A DNA stretch of 64,000 nucleotides from Planomicrobium stackebrandtii (GCF_030814955.1 NZ_JAUSWB010000011.1:1-64000), one strand, 5' to 3'. Numbered from the stretch's first letter, positions 32,155 through 41,698 are shown. The notes: a model not told the origin generated them from the sequence alone. A program made the numbers and translations.

Positions 32155-32991
32155 CTAGACGCGCCCGATTTCATTTACTGCTTTTTCCATGCTGCGATCA
32201 TAAGCCTGAATAACTTTTTGATTTGATTCGAAGCCTCGATAAGTTGTCATCATGTCCGTCATCGTCCGGGTCAAATCAACATTCGATTGTTCGATAAATC
32301 CTTGTTTTACAAAACCGCCTGCGCCCTCGAGCAATGCTTCGTTTTCAACAAATTGAGGAGGGGTTTCGGGATTGCCTTCCCAGCGCAACAAATTTTGTCC
32401 CTGTTTTACAAATTGGTCCGGATTTTCCGTATAGCCAATCCATAAGCGATCGCCTTGAGTGCCATCGGCTAAAGTGATTTGGCCATTTTCCTGAACAGTA
32501 AAGTCTGTTGATCCAACTTGAATCGGCTGCTGGTTTTCGCCTAAGACGGGAAATCCGTCGCTGGTGGTCAGCAAGCCTTCAGTGTTTACAGTGAAAGATC
32601 CGTTTTTTGTATAGCGCACTTCGTCATTCTCTGCAGCCACTGCGAAAACCATCGATCCTTTTTGTTGGGTTTCAGGATTTGTTGGAAGTAGTTCATCCAG
32701 CAGCACCAAATCGGTCAAATTTCCAGTTTCTTTTAATGGACCTTGAAGAAAAGAAGGGATGCCCTCCTGAGCATATACGCCCGTGGTTAAAGTCCCAATA
32801 TTTTGTGGGGCTATTGTACCTTTTTTTCCGTTCTCGATCGCTGTAATCAACTGATCCGGAAAAGCGCGTAAGACGGTTTGGTCTCCTTTAAATCCTGGAG
32901 TATTGGCGTTTGATAGGTTATTTGTCAATATTTGTTGATTCCTATTATTGGCCATCATCCCTGATGTAGCAGTGTATAATCCACGAAACAT
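32155..32991 (-). CDS. flhO: Flagellar hook-basal body protein FlhO
   Basis: 278 residues. N-terminus MFRGLYTATSGMMANNRNQQ, LTNNLSNANTPGFKGDQ and C-terminus SNVDLTRTMTDMMTTYRGFE identify the rod family. ATG 32991 follows AAGAAGGAG; a longer in-frame start at 33039 is less likely. flhO-flhP are divergent from the flgB operon. The order and pairing match B. subtilis flhO-flhP. Confidence 0.88.
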   Translation of the reverse strand: MFRGLYTATSGMMANNRNQQILTNNLSNANTPGFKGDQTVLRAFPDQLITAIENGKKGTIAPQNIGTLTTGVYAQEGIPSFLQGPLKETGNLTDLVLLDELLPTNPETQQKGSMVFAVAAENDEVRYTKNGSFTVNTEGLLTTSDGFPVLGENQQPIQVGSTDFTVQENGQITLADGTQGDRLWIGYTENPDQFVKQGQNLLRWEGNPETPPQFVENEALLEGAGGFVKQGFIEQSNVDLTRTMTDMMTTYRGFESNQKVIQAYDRSMEKAVNEIGRV

Positions 32992-33039
32992 AGGTTTTTT
33001 CTCCTTCTTATTAGCATAATGGTAGATATCGCGTAGCAT

Positions 33040-33213
33040 AACATTAACACTTGAATAAAAATAGAGTCTTATTGATTAATATGGAAAATATATCATTTTA
33101 TTTTTTTAAAAAGAAAAATATACAAAATTATAGAAACATGATACTATCACTTTGATATTAATTTTAGAAAATAGTACGAAATAACGAGTTTAACAATAAA
33201 ATAATAAAAAATC
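33040..33213. other. AT-rich intergenic region, no gene seen
   Basis: The first half of the 390-base gap between flhO and flgB. Strongly AT-rich, with no convincing open frame. It must contain the promoters for flhO-flhP and for the flgB operon, but I could not pick a -35/-10 pair with confidence. The second half is a riboswitch. Confidence 0.6.
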
Positions 33214-33303
33214 ATTATGAAAATGGCAAACTTACTCGAAAGGTAAAGACGCAAAACTACGGGCCTAAATACACAGTGTACAAGGCAGCCGAGTCATCAA
33301 AAT
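33214..33303 (+). ncRNA. c-di-GMP-I (GEMM) riboswitch ahead of the flagellar operon
   Basis: The GEMM consensus is clear: TGGCAAACT (33224-33232), CGAAAGGT (33237-33244), GACGCAAAACTACGGGCCTAA (about 33248-33268), a variable P3 arm, then AAGGCAGCCGAG (33282-33293). P1 can form from ATGA (33217-33220) with TCAT (33294-33297). It is followed by a terminator at 33317 and lies in the leader of the flgB-to-pilZ operon, so c-di-GMP should tune transcription of the basal body and export genes. Confidence 0.94.
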
Positions 33304-33316
33304 GGTAGATTTGACC

Positions 33317-33346
33317 AAAATCCACCTTTTTAAAGGTGGATTTTTA
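33317..33346 (+). terminator. Riboswitch-controlled terminator before flgB
   Basis: AAATCCACC (33318-33326) pairs with GGTGGATTT (33335-33343), followed by TTT. The same AAATCCACC can instead pair with GGTAGATTT at 33304-33312 (one mismatch), giving a mutually exclusive antiterminator. Which state c-di-GMP favours cannot be told from sequence. Confidence 0.88.
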
Positions 33347-33380
33347 TTAACTATTAAATGTTAAAAAAAGGAGTTTTTCG

Positions 33381-33782
33381 ATGAGTATATTCCCTAAGTC
33401 GCTTGAGTCCATGGAACAAGCCCTTTCAGCATCGACATTGCGGCAGCGAGTGCACTCGGCGAATATCGCCAATGTGGACACCGCTAATTACAAAAGCAAA
33501 AAAGTCGATTTCCAAGCAGCCTTGGATACCGCAATAAACAATCAAAGTCTCTCCAGCTACAAAACTAACGAACGCCACCTCTCATTTAGCAATGAATCTT
33601 CAATTGGTAAAACAGAAATCCTTACCGACAATTCAACAAAATACAATAATAATGGCAACAATGTCGATATGGATGTAGAAATGGCCGAGCTTGCAAAAAA
33701 CCAGTTATGGTATAACGCTGTTACAGAACGGGTCAACGGCAAGCTCAACAGTCTCAGCTCAGTAATTAATGGAGGGAGATAA
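33381..33782 (+). CDS. flgB: Flagellar basal body rod protein FlgB
   Basis: 133 residues. VHSANIANVDTANYKSKKVD is the rod-protein motif near the N-terminus and DMDVEMAELAKNQLWYNAVT near the C-terminus. Proximal rod subunit and first gene of the long flagellar operon. Good AAAGGAG site before ATG. Confidence 0.95.
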   Translation: MSIFPKSLESMEQALSASTLRQRVHSANIANVDTANYKSKKVDFQAALDTAINNQSLSSYKTNERHLSFSNESSIGKTEILTDNSTKYNNNGNNVDMDVEMAELAKNQLWYNAVTERVNGKLNSLSSVINGGR

Positions 33783-33786
33783 AAAA

Positions 33787-34242
33787 ATGAGTTTATTCAG
33801 TGGGTTTAATATCAGCGCATCCGGATTGACGGCCAATCGCATGCGCATGGACGTCGTATCCGCCAACATCGCCAACGCTAATACAAATCGCGCCGAGCTG
33901 GTGGATGGGGAATGGCTCCCGTACCGCCGGAAAACAGTGGAATTGTCGCAAAGCGGCGGATCACCGTTTGCCAATCAACTGCAGTCAGTTATTAATAGAG
34001 GGAACACAGCTGTATCTGGAGTCGAAGTATCAGAGATCAGAGAAGATGACGCCCCTTTTAACCTGTCCTACGATCCGGAACATCCGGATGCCGGAGAAGA
34101 CGGCTATGTTCGTACCTCCAATGTTGATCCGCTGAAAGAAATGGTGGATCTGATGTCTGCAACCCGTTCTTATGAAGCGAACGTCACTGCGTTGAATGCT
34201 TCAAAAAGCATGTATATGAAAGCTTTGGAGATCGGAAAATAA
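33787..34242 (+). CDS. flgC: Flagellar basal body rod protein FlgC
   Basis: 151 residues. N-terminal NISASGLTANRMRMDVVSAN, IANANTNRAEL and C-terminal VDPLKEMVDLMSATRSYEAN are FlgC signatures. Proximal rod. GGAGGGAG before ATG 33787, four bases after flgB. Confidence 0.95.
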   Translation: MSLFSGFNISASGLTANRMRMDVVSANIANANTNRAELVDGEWLPYRRKTVELSQSGGSPFANQLQSVINRGNTAVSGVEVSEIREDDAPFNLSYDPEHPDAGEDGYVRTSNVDPLKEMVDLMSATRSYEANVTALNASKSMYMKALEIGK

Positions 34243-34292
34243 ATCGATGATTATTAAGAACAATCTACTATAGAACATCAAGGAGGCCCCCC

Positions 34293-34589
34293 ATGGAAAA
34301 AATAGGCCAGATTCAACCCCCATTTATTCAAAATCAATTGTTCGATAAAGTGCAGCCTGAAAACAAAGTTGAAGGATTTGGAGAAATATTCAAAGATGCG
34401 CTAAAAGAAGTGAGCAAAGCGCAAAATGAATCAGATAAATTGACCAACCAATTGGTGACAGGAGAAGTACAGGATGTACACGAAGTCATGATTGCTTCGC
34501 AAAAGGCCAGTTTGTCATTGCAGATGACGATGCAGGTCCGCAATAAGGTTGTTGAAGCGTATCAAGAAGTAATGAGAATGCAAGTATGA
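34293..34589 (+). CDS. fliE: Flagellar hook-basal body complex protein FliE
   Basis: 98 residues; GEIFKDALKEVSKAQNESDK and VHEVMIASQKASLSLQMTMQ are family-typical. FliE joins the MS ring to the rod and is the first exported rod part. CAAGGAGG precedes ATG. Confidence 0.94.
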   Translation: MEKIGQIQPPFIQNQLFDKVQPENKVEGFGEIFKDALKEVSKAQNESDKLTNQLVTGEVQDVHEVMIASQKASLSLQMTMQVRNKVVEAYQEVMRMQV

Positions 34590-34596
34590 TGCGTAA

Positions 34597-36234
34597 ATGA
34601 AAGAGAAGGTTTCAGTATATAAAACGAAGTTAAAGGAATCTTGGACCAGTTTTTCTCCTGTGACAAAATGGGCTGTTATTGGTTCCTTTTTTCTTACCTT
34701 AATTATTATTATTGTCTTTGTTTTTCTCAATAATCGCACTAACTTCTCAGTGTTGTATTCTGATCTGGCAGCAGCAGAAGCGGGCGAAATCAAGACGGCT
34801 ATTGAAGAACAGGCTATTCCGGTGGAAGTATCGGCCGATGGCAAAACGATCAGCGTACCTGAAGAGCATTTGGCAGATTTGAAAGTCAGCCTGGCTGCGG
34901 AGGGGATACCGAAGAACGGCAATGTGAATTACGGGATATTCAGCGAAAATATGGGGCTCGGAATGACCGATCGCCATTTTGATGTTGTGGAACGGGACGC
35001 CATGCAAAATGAGTTGGCGTATTTGATTGAACAAATCGATGGAGTAACAGAAGCGAATGTCATGATTACACTGCCGAAAGAAAATGTTTGGATCACGGAT
35101 GAAGAGCAGACATCTACAGCTTCTATTGTCATCCAAGGCGATTCGACGCTGCAATTGGATCAAAAGCAGATTAACGGTTTGTATCACTTGATCAGCAAAT
35201 CAGTTCCAAGTTTGCCGGCTGAACAGGTAGTGATCATGGACCAAAACGGCCAAGTGTTTGAAGTGCAGGATGCCAACGTGGCAGATACCAATCTGTCGGT
35301 CTACCAGCAGCATCGCGAAATCCAAAAAGGCATCGAGCAGGATATTCAACGTGAGCTGCAGCAAATGCTCGGCTTATTGCTTGGGCAGGACAAAGTGGTT
35401 GTCTCTGTTATGACAAACATCGATTTCACGAAAGAAAAGCGGGAAGAGCAATTGGTTGAACCCGTCGATGTTGAAAACAATGAAGGCTTGGATATCAGCG
35501 TGGAACGCATCGTCGAAACTTATTCGAGCGAAGGCGTGGTCGTGGAAGATCCAGCAGGAACCGGTGAAACGGAAGTCGCCAATTATCCGGGCTTGGATGG
35601 TGCTGGAAACAGCGAGTCGGAGCGTACGGAAGAGCGGATCAACAGTGAAGTCAACCGGATTAACCGGCAAATTGAGATGAGCCCTTATGTGATTGATGAC
35701 ATTACGATCAATGTCGGCGTAGAGCCGCCAGTTCCGGAAAATCCGGCCAGTTTAACACAGGAAAATGTCACGGACATCAGTAATCTATTGAAGAATGCTG
35801 TCAGTACTTCATTGAGCATGAATGAATTTGCTGCAACCGAAGTGGAACTGGAAGACCGAATTTCTGTTTTTGCAACTGAATTCCAAGGACGTCCGGATAT
35901 TGAGGAAGAAGAACAAGCTGAAACATTCCTCGCCGGCGTACCGAACAATCTGCTTCTGGTCATTGCCGCAGCAGTTGTGCTGGTACTGATCATCGTCATT
36001 GTATTGCTATTGCTTCGCAGAAAGAAAAAAGAAGTAGTATTTGAAGAAGAGTATGATTTTGGAGGTTTTGAACAGGCGCTAGCCAAGTCAAACCAAGTAA
36101 ATATTGAAGAAGAAGTTGATTTGTCTGAGTTTAGTGCCAGATCGAATCCGAAGCGGAAAACGATTGAAAAGCTTGCCAAAGGAAGACCTGAAGACTTTAC
36201 TAAATTGTTGCGGTCATGGATGGCAGATGACTAG
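34597..36234 (+). CDS. fliF: Flagellar MS-ring protein FliF
   Basis: 545 residues. Two membrane helices (about 25-47 and 447-470, LLLVIAAAVVLVLIIVIVLL) bracket ring-building domains: YSDLAAAEAGEIKTAIEEQA, FDVVERDAMQNELAYLIEQI, VTEANVMITLPKENVW. The cytoplasmic C-terminus (DFTKLLRSWMADD) binds FliG. Assembles the membrane ring on which the flagellum is built. Confidence 0.96.
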   Translation: MKEKVSVYKTKLKESWTSFSPVTKWAVIGSFFLTLIIIIVFVFLNNRTNFSVLYSDLAAAEAGEIKTAIEEQAIPVEVSADGKTISVPEEHLADLKVSLAAEGIPKNGNVNYGIFSENMGLGMTDRHFDVVERDAMQNELAYLIEQIDGVTEANVMITLPKENVWITDEEQTSTASIVIQGDSTLQLDQKQINGLYHLISKSVPSLPAEQVVIMDQNGQVFEVQDANVADTNLSVYQQHREIQKGIEQDIQRELQQMLGLLLGQDKVVVSVMTNIDFTKEKREEQLVEPVDVENNEGLDISVERIVETYSSEGVVVEDPAGTGETEVANYPGLDGAGNSESERTEERINSEVNRINRQIEMSPYVIDDITINVGVEPPVPENPASLTQENVTDISNLLKNAVSTSLSMNEFAATEVELEDRISVFATEFQGRPDIEEEEQAETFLAGVPNNLLLVIAAAVVLVLIIVIVLLLLRRKKKEVVFEEEYDFGGFEQALAKSNQVNIEEEVDLSEFSARSNPKRKTIEKLAKGRPEDFTKLLRSWMADD

Positions 36235-36245
36235 GAGAGTGGCCA

Positions 36246-37259
36246 ATGGTTAGAGGAATACAAGAGTTGACAGGGATTCAGAAAGTGGCCATCTTATTGG
36301 TTGGTTTAGGACCTGAAGTCTCGATTGAGATATTTAAGCAACTGACAGAGCCGGAAATCGATCAATTAACCATGGAAATTTCCAACGTTCGACAGTTGAA
36401 GAACAGCCAAACAGAAAGAGTCATTAATGAATTTTACGAAATGATTCTAGCCCAGGATTATATGAATGAAGGTGGTTTGGTTTACGCCCGAAATATCCTT
36501 GAACAGGCACTGGGAAAAGATAAGGCGATGGACACCATCAACCGGCTATCAAACCGGCTTCAAGTAAAACCATTTAGTTTTGCTCGAAAAGCCGATCCAA
36601 ACCAGATTTTAAATGTTCTGCAGCACGAACAGGCCCAAACGATTGCATTGGTGCTGTCCTATTTGGATGCTAAGCAATCGTCGAAGATTTTGTCTGAGTT
36701 GCCGAGTGACAAACAAGCGGAAGTCGCAAGGCGGATCGCCTTGATGGAAAGCACTTCTCCGGATGTCATCCATCAAGTAGAGCAGATTTTAGAGCGGAAG
36801 CTGACTGCTACAGGATCACAGGATTATACTGCTACCGGTGGTGTTGAAGCGATTGTTCGCGTGTTGAGCAATGTTGATCGCGGTACAGAAAAATCCATAT
36901 TGACCGAACTCGAAAAAGATAATGTGGAACTGGTTGCGGAAATCAAAAAACGTATGTTTGTCTTCGAAGATATTGTCAATCTGGAAACTCGTTCCGTTCA
37001 GCGAATTGTCCGTGAAGTGAGCGATGCTGATCTGACATTTGCACTTAAAGTAGCGAGCGAGGAAGTCAAAGACAGTATTTACCGCAATATGTCTACACGA
37101 AGAGCGGAAGCTATTCGTGAAGAAATCGAAGTTATGGGGCCAGTGAAGCTGAAAGATGTAGAGAATGCACAAACAAATATCGTCGGATTGATCCGAAGCA
37201 TGGAAGAAAAAGGAGAAATTGACGTAGCGCGTGGAGAAGGAGAGGAAATGATTGTCTAA
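36246..37259 (+). CDS. fliG: Flagellar motor switch protein FliG
   Basis: 337 residues. N-terminal domain binding FliF (GIQKVAILLVGLGPEVSIEI), middle domain with EHEQAQ-like LQHEQAQTIALVLSYL, and C-terminal torque domain with FVFEDIVNLETRSVQRIVRE and the charged LKVASEEVKDSIYRNMS helix. Couples stator movement to rotation. Its 3' end overlaps fliH. Confidence 0.97.
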   Translation: MVRGIQELTGIQKVAILLVGLGPEVSIEIFKQLTEPEIDQLTMEISNVRQLKNSQTERVINEFYEMILAQDYMNEGGLVYARNILEQALGKDKAMDTINRLSNRLQVKPFSFARKADPNQILNVLQHEQAQTIALVLSYLDAKQSSKILSELPSDKQAEVARRIALMESTSPDVIHQVEQILERKLTATGSQDYTATGGVEAIVRVLSNVDRGTEKSILTELEKDNVELVAEIKKRMFVFEDIVNLETRSVQRIVREVSDADLTFALKVASEEVKDSIYRNMSTRRAEAIREEIEVMGPVKLKDVENAQTNIVGLIRSMEEKGEIDVARGEGEEMIV

Positions 37260-38049
37260 CATCATTCGTCTTCCACAGTCTCTTTCTAAAGAAAAGAAAA
37301 TTATCCAGACTCGTAAAATTGAGACTAAAAAAACTGTTTTCAGTAATCAGGAACAGGATCCAAGGCAGCAACGCCAGCAATTACTACAAGAAATTGCTGA
37401 GTTGGAAACTCGCCAGGAACAATTGCACAACCAAATTTTAAACGATCAGCAAACGGCACAGCAGGAAATAAGTGAATGGTGGCACGACAAGCAGCATGAA
37501 GCTTTAGAGCATGCTGAAAAACTGGCGCAAGAAGCACGGCAGCAAGGATTTCAAGCTGGATTTTCAGAAGGCCTCCAGCAAGCTGAGCAGGACAGTGTTG
37601 AAAAACGACTGGAAATGACTCACTTGCTGGAAACGGCTTACGACGAAAAAACAAGAATTATCCAGCAGGCTGAACCTTTCTTATTATCATTAAGTGTCAA
37701 AGTGGCAGAGAAAATTATTCATAATGAACTCCGCCAGGACACAAAGCAGGTGCTGCACATTATACAGCATGCATTAAAGCAGGTAGAGGAATCGGAAGAC
37801 GTCACGATGCAGGTTTCTGCTGAAGACTATCCAACCATCATTCCATTTTTGGAAGAACTAAAGACGTACATTAAAGCTGATTCGGAATTGAAACTGGTTC
37901 CAGTGGCCAATCTGACGCCAGGCGGCTGCAGGATTCATACGGCGAGCGGATCTTACGACGCCGTGGTCGACAATCAGCTGGATGAAATCAAAAAACAATT
38001 GCTCGCTTATTGTGAGGAGAAGACCAACGATGAACCTGTGGGAAGATGA
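37252..38049 (+). CDS. fliH: Flagellar export ATPase regulator FliH
   Basis: 265 residues from TTG 37252 (AAGGAGAGG upstream, inside fliG). A long glutamine/glutamate-rich coiled coil (about 35-120) including the EARQQGFQAGFSEGLQQAEQ glycine repeat, then the conserved SLSVKVAEKIIHNELRQD domain. Binds and regulates the FliI ATPase. Confidence 0.9.
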   Translation: MSNIIRLPQSLSKEKKIIQTRKIETKKTVFSNQEQDPRQQRQQLLQEIAELETRQEQLHNQILNDQQTAQQEISEWWHDKQHEALEHAEKLAQEARQQGFQAGFSEGLQQAEQDSVEKRLEMTHLLETAYDEKTRIIQQAEPFLLSLSVKVAEKIIHNELRQDTKQVLHIIQHALKQVEESEDVTMQVSAEDYPTIIPFLEELKTYIKADSELKLVPVANLTPGGCRIHTASGSYDAVVDNQLDEIKKQLLAYCEEKTNDEPVGR

Positions 38050-39346
38050 GTATCTGGAATTGCTGAGTGACATCGAACCGATTCAAAAGCATGGGAAAGT
38101 GATTCAGGTCATCGGCTTGACGATTGAATCGAGAGGGCCAAATGCGAAAATCGGCGAGCTTTGCCTGTTATATCCAAACCGCAATGAACCACCGATTGAA
38201 GCGGAAGTGGTCGGCTTTAGAGAAAATCGGATTATGCTCATGCCGCTGCAGGACTTATCGCAAGTCGGTCCGGGATGCTTAGTAGTCGCAACAGGCGGGC
38301 CGCTTCAAATCAAAGTCGGTCCCTCCATTTTAGGGAAAATCCTGGATGGAACAGGAATGCCGCTTGATGAAAGTTTATTGCCGCGCGGATTGAAAAAGTA
38401 TTCCACGAACAACGCACCACCAAATCCGTTAAAACGTCCGCGGATTGATAAGCCCCTTGAAGTCGGTGTCCGTGCGATTGACGGTTTGCTGACCGTTGGC
38501 CAAGGCCAGCGTGTTGGCGTATTTGCAGGAAGCGGCGTCGGAAAAAGTACCTTAATGGGCATGATTGCCCGCAATACCGAAGCCGATATCAACGTTATCG
38601 CTTTAGTCGGGGAACGAGGGCGTGAAGTTCGGGATTTTATTGAACGCGACCTCGGTCCTGAAGGGTTAAAAAAGTCGGTAGTAGTAGCAGCGACTTCAGA
38701 CCAGACACCGATGCAGCGCATTAAAGCAGCACTTACGGCAACAGCAATTGCCGAATATTTCCGGGATCAAGGAAAAAACGTCATGCTGATGATGGACTCG
38801 GTTACGCGATTTGCCATGGCGCAGCGCGAAGTTGGCTTGGCTGTTGGCGAACCGCCGACCAGTAAAGGCTACACACCGAGCGTCTTTGCCCTCTTGCCAA
38901 AATTACTGGAGCGCTCAGGCACTTCAAGCAAAGGTTCCATTACTGCTTTCTACACCGTTTTAGTGGATGGCGACGACATGAATGAACCGATTGCCGATGC
39001 GGTGCGCGGAATTTTGGATGGCCATATCGTGTTGGACCGTAAAATTGCCCAAAAAGGCCAATTCCCAGCGATCAACGTCATGGCCAGCGTCAGCCGCGTT
39101 ATGCACGAAGTCGTGTCAGAAGAACATCAGCTGGCAGCACGGGAATTCAAGCGTTTGCTTGCAGCTTACGAAACTTCAGAAGACCTTATTAATATCGGAG
39201 CTTACAAGAGTGGCGCAAACAAAGAGATTGATGATGCGATTCGATCGCATCCACTGATAAAGGAATACTTGCAGCAGGACATTTATGAAAAAGCCAAACT
39301 GGAAGAAAGTATAGAGCGGCTATCAGCACAATTTGGGGGCGTTTAA
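38030..39346 (+). CDS. fliI: Flagellum-specific ATP synthase FliI
   Basis: 438 residues, the F1-beta-like ATPase that energises flagellar protein export. Walker A GVFAGSGVGKSTLMGMIARN (about 163-182), GERGREVRDFIERDLG, Walker B VMLMMDSVTRFAMAQREVGL. ATG 38030 follows GAGGAGAAG and overlaps fliH. Confidence 0.96.
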   Translation: MNLWEDEYLELLSDIEPIQKHGKVIQVIGLTIESRGPNAKIGELCLLYPNRNEPPIEAEVVGFRENRIMLMPLQDLSQVGPGCLVVATGGPLQIKVGPSILGKILDGTGMPLDESLLPRGLKKYSTNNAPPNPLKRPRIDKPLEVGVRAIDGLLTVGQGQRVGVFAGSGVGKSTLMGMIARNTEADINVIALVGERGREVRDFIERDLGPEGLKKSVVVAATSDQTPMQRIKAALTATAIAEYFRDQGKNVMLMMDSVTRFAMAQREVGLAVGEPPTSKGYTPSVFALLPKLLERSGTSSKGSITAFYTVLVDGDDMNEPIADAVRGILDGHIVLDRKIAQKGQFPAINVMASVSRVMHEVVSEEHQLAAREFKRLLAAYETSEDLINIGAYKSGANKEIDDAIRSHPLIKEYLQQDIYEKAKLEESIERLSAQFGGV

Positions 39347-39818
39347 ACTGACACAATTCAACTTTCGATTTCAAAAAATATTGGATTTAAAAGAAAATGA
39401 AAAGGGCTTTGCGCAGATCCAAATGGCTGAAGCCATCAAAAAGCACGAAGTGGGCCATCAACGAAACAAAGCCATTCAAAGCCAAATAAGCGATATCGAG
39501 CAATTGAAAAATACTAAACAGCAAAGCGGCGTCAATATTTCAGAATTGAGAATGCTGGAAAGCTATATTCACCAGCTGCAGGATCAATCGCTTTCTTCTA
39601 AAAGAGAATTGGAGTATTTGCAGAAAAACGTCTCGACATCTCAAGGTTTGCTGCAAAAAAAAGCACAGGAAGAAAAAACCTGGGAAAACTTAAAACAGCA
39701 AAAATTGAACCATTTCAAAGAAGAAAGCAAAGCGGCTGAGCAAAGCTTTTTTGACGAAATGGCCAGCACCCGATTTTATCGTTTGGCCAAAGCGAACAGT
39801 TTAGCGGAAGGAAGTTAA
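39333..39818 (+). CDS. fliJ: Flagellar export chaperone FliJ
   Basis: About 155-161 residues, one antiparallel coiled coil starting FRFQKILDLKENEKGFAQIQ. Connects FliI to the export gate. The start is unusual: TTG 39333 overlaps fliI and has no ribosome site, whereas CTG 39348 sits eight bases behind TGGGGG and gives the N-terminus expected from B. subtilis FliJ. Confidence 0.86.
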   Translation: MGAFKLTQFNFRFQKILDLKENEKGFAQIQMAEAIKKHEVGHQRNKAIQSQISDIEQLKNTKQQSGVNISELRMLESYIHQLQDQSLSSKRELEYLQKNVSTSQGLLQKKAQEEKTWENLKQQKLNHFKEESKAAEQSFFDEMASTRFYRLAKANSLAEGS

Positions 39819-39822
39819 GCAG

Positions 39823-41178
39823 ATGGAAGCTTTGAAACTATCGTTTCCACAAACCATAAGCCCGACTGCAAAAAAAGCGGCTGTACCAGCTCAACAAGAT
39901 CAGGCTCTGTTTGCTTCTTTGCTGACTTCATTAGGCACCACTGAAGCGGAACTTCCTAGTGAAGAACAAGCCTCGGCAGAAGGTGTGCTGGAAAACCTGG
40001 AATCTTTGTTGGCGCTCCTACAGGAAATACCGGTTGAAGAACAAACGGCTGAACAGCAGGAACTTCAATATGCGATTCTTCAACTGCAGGAGCTTCAGGC
40101 GGGAAATGCACAGCTTAACGTGACGGCACCCAGCCAAACGAGCGGCAGTTTAGCAGAATCCACAGCTGCTTCCGCCAAACTGCTTGAGTTGCTCGAAAAC
40201 ATCCAGCAGAAGCTGCAAGTTCTCTCAAGCATAGCGTCTGCACAATCCACAGGAAGTTCGGTAGTTAAAGAAGCAGCTGAACAAACAAACAGCATCAACC
40301 TTATCAATTTACCTCAAATTTCAAAGCAACTAGATGAGTTGATTGGCCTTCTGGAAAAGGAGCAGCAAGCAACGTTAGCTGCTCAACAAGGAAAGTCGAT
40401 TGGCCAGGAATTACCGGTTGAAGGGGGCAGATCGGTAAATGATATTCCCAGGTTTCTAAATGAAACCTTAAAACCAGTCAAAGAACTTCCGAAAGTCCCT
40501 GTTGAAACACAAGGAACATCTCTACAAGCAGAAGAAGTTGCACTTCAGCCATCCGTAAAACTTCAGGGTGCCGAGGAACTTCAGTCGCCGAAAGTGGCAG
40601 CTGACAGCAAAACGGCTCAAGAGACGACTATCCAGCCAACCACTAGCGTGACGGCTGAAGCTGTAAAAGCTGCTGGCAACCAAGTGCGGACAGAAGCAAA
40701 TCCACCCGCTGCACCATTTGTCCGGCTATCCAACCTTCTTGAGGATTTGGGCGGTATGCTGAAAAGTTCGATGCGCATGGCAGAGACTGCAGAAGGCATG
40801 AAAATGCGCGTGAATATTTTTCCGGAACATCTCGGCCACCTGGAAATTCTTCTCACATCAGTGAACGGAAAACTGGCCGCTCAAATTATGGCAAGCACAC
40901 CGATGGCAAAAGAAGCACTTGAACTTCAACTCAATCAACTCAGAGCTTCGTTGGTGCAGCAAGGCGTAGCTGTTGAAAAAATCGAAGTGCTGCAGCAAAG
41001 TTCGCCGCAGCCTTTCAGCCAACAGCAATCTCATGCCGAACAGCGATTTTCCCAGCAACAGCATAAGAATGGAACAGCCAACCGAGACAAAAATGGCTAT
41101 TTTCAGCCCGAAGAAGAAAAGGCGTCTATACGGCAGCCTTCGGTTGGCCAGTTGATGAAAGTGGATTACACAGTATAG
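39823..41178 (+). CDS. fliK: Flagellar hook-length control protein FliK
   Basis: 451 residues. The first ~300 are low-complexity, rich in Q, A, E and L, as in the molecular-ruler part of FliK. The conserved C-terminal Flg_hook domain (about 326-395) reads MKMRVNIFPEHLGHLEILLT and LNQLRASLVQQGVAVEKIEV. Switches export specificity from hook to filament. AAGGAAG lies upstream of the ATG. Confidence 0.9.
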   Translation: MEALKLSFPQTISPTAKKAAVPAQQDQALFASLLTSLGTTEAELPSEEQASAEGVLENLESLLALLQEIPVEEQTAEQQELQYAILQLQELQAGNAQLNVTAPSQTSGSLAESTAASAKLLELLENIQQKLQVLSSIASAQSTGSSVVKEAAEQTNSINLINLPQISKQLDELIGLLEKEQQATLAAQQGKSIGQELPVEGGRSVNDIPRFLNETLKPVKELPKVPVETQGTSLQAEEVALQPSVKLQGAEELQSPKVAADSKTAQETTIQPTTSVTAEAVKAAGNQVRTEANPPAAPFVRLSNLLEDLGGMLKSSMRMAETAEGMKMRVNIFPEHLGHLEILLTSVNGKLAAQIMASTPMAKEALELQLNQLRASLVQQGVAVEKIEVLQQSSPQPFSQQQSHAEQRFSQQQHKNGTANRDKNGYFQPEEEKASIRQPSVGQLMKVDYTV

Positions 41179-41194
41179 AAGAGAGGGTGTTTTG

Positions 41195-41656
41195 ATGAAC
41201 ATCTCGACAGCAACAACGGGAACCGCAGCAGCAGCTCCAGCAGCACCAGCTGCTAAGACGGAAGCCACAAATGCACTCGGGCAAGATGCTTTCTTGAAAA
41301 TCCTGGTCACTCAAATGAAGCACCAGGATCCGATGGAACCATTGAAAGACACGGAATTCATTGGGCAGATGGCTCAGTTTACGAGCCTCGAACAACTGAC
41401 CAACTTAAACAAAACAATGACGCAGTTTGTCAGCAATCAGGGAAGTTCTTCATTAGCGGACTATGCACACTTAATCGGCACATCAGTTAAATGGGAGTCA
41501 GAAACAGGCTCAGGTGAAGGAATTGTTAAAGCTTTGTCCAGCAAGAACGGCGAGTTGCTCGCTGAGCTTGAAGGCTCGGATGTAAAAGTGCCAATCGAAT
41601 CGATTCAACGGATTGAAAAACAAACAGCAGCCACGATTGACCAAGAAATCGTCTGA
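41195..41656 (+). CDS. flgD: Flagellar hook cap protein FlgD
   Basis: 153 residues: an alanine-rich N-terminus and the FlgD core LGQDAFLKILVTQMKHQDPM, DTEFIGQMAQFTSLEQL. Scaffold for hook assembly. ATG 41195 follows GAGAGGGTG. Short FlgD, as in Bacillus. Confidence 0.93.
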   Translation: MNISTATTGTAAAAPAAPAAKTEATNALGQDAFLKILVTQMKHQDPMEPLKDTEFIGQMAQFTSLEQLTNLNKTMTQFVSNQGSSSLADYAHLIGTSVKWESETGSGEGIVKALSSKNGELLAELEGSDVKVPIESIQRIEKQTAATIDQEIV

Positions 41657-41698
41657 CCCATTACGGTCAAAAGATGATTCTTGAAAGGGGAAAATTAA

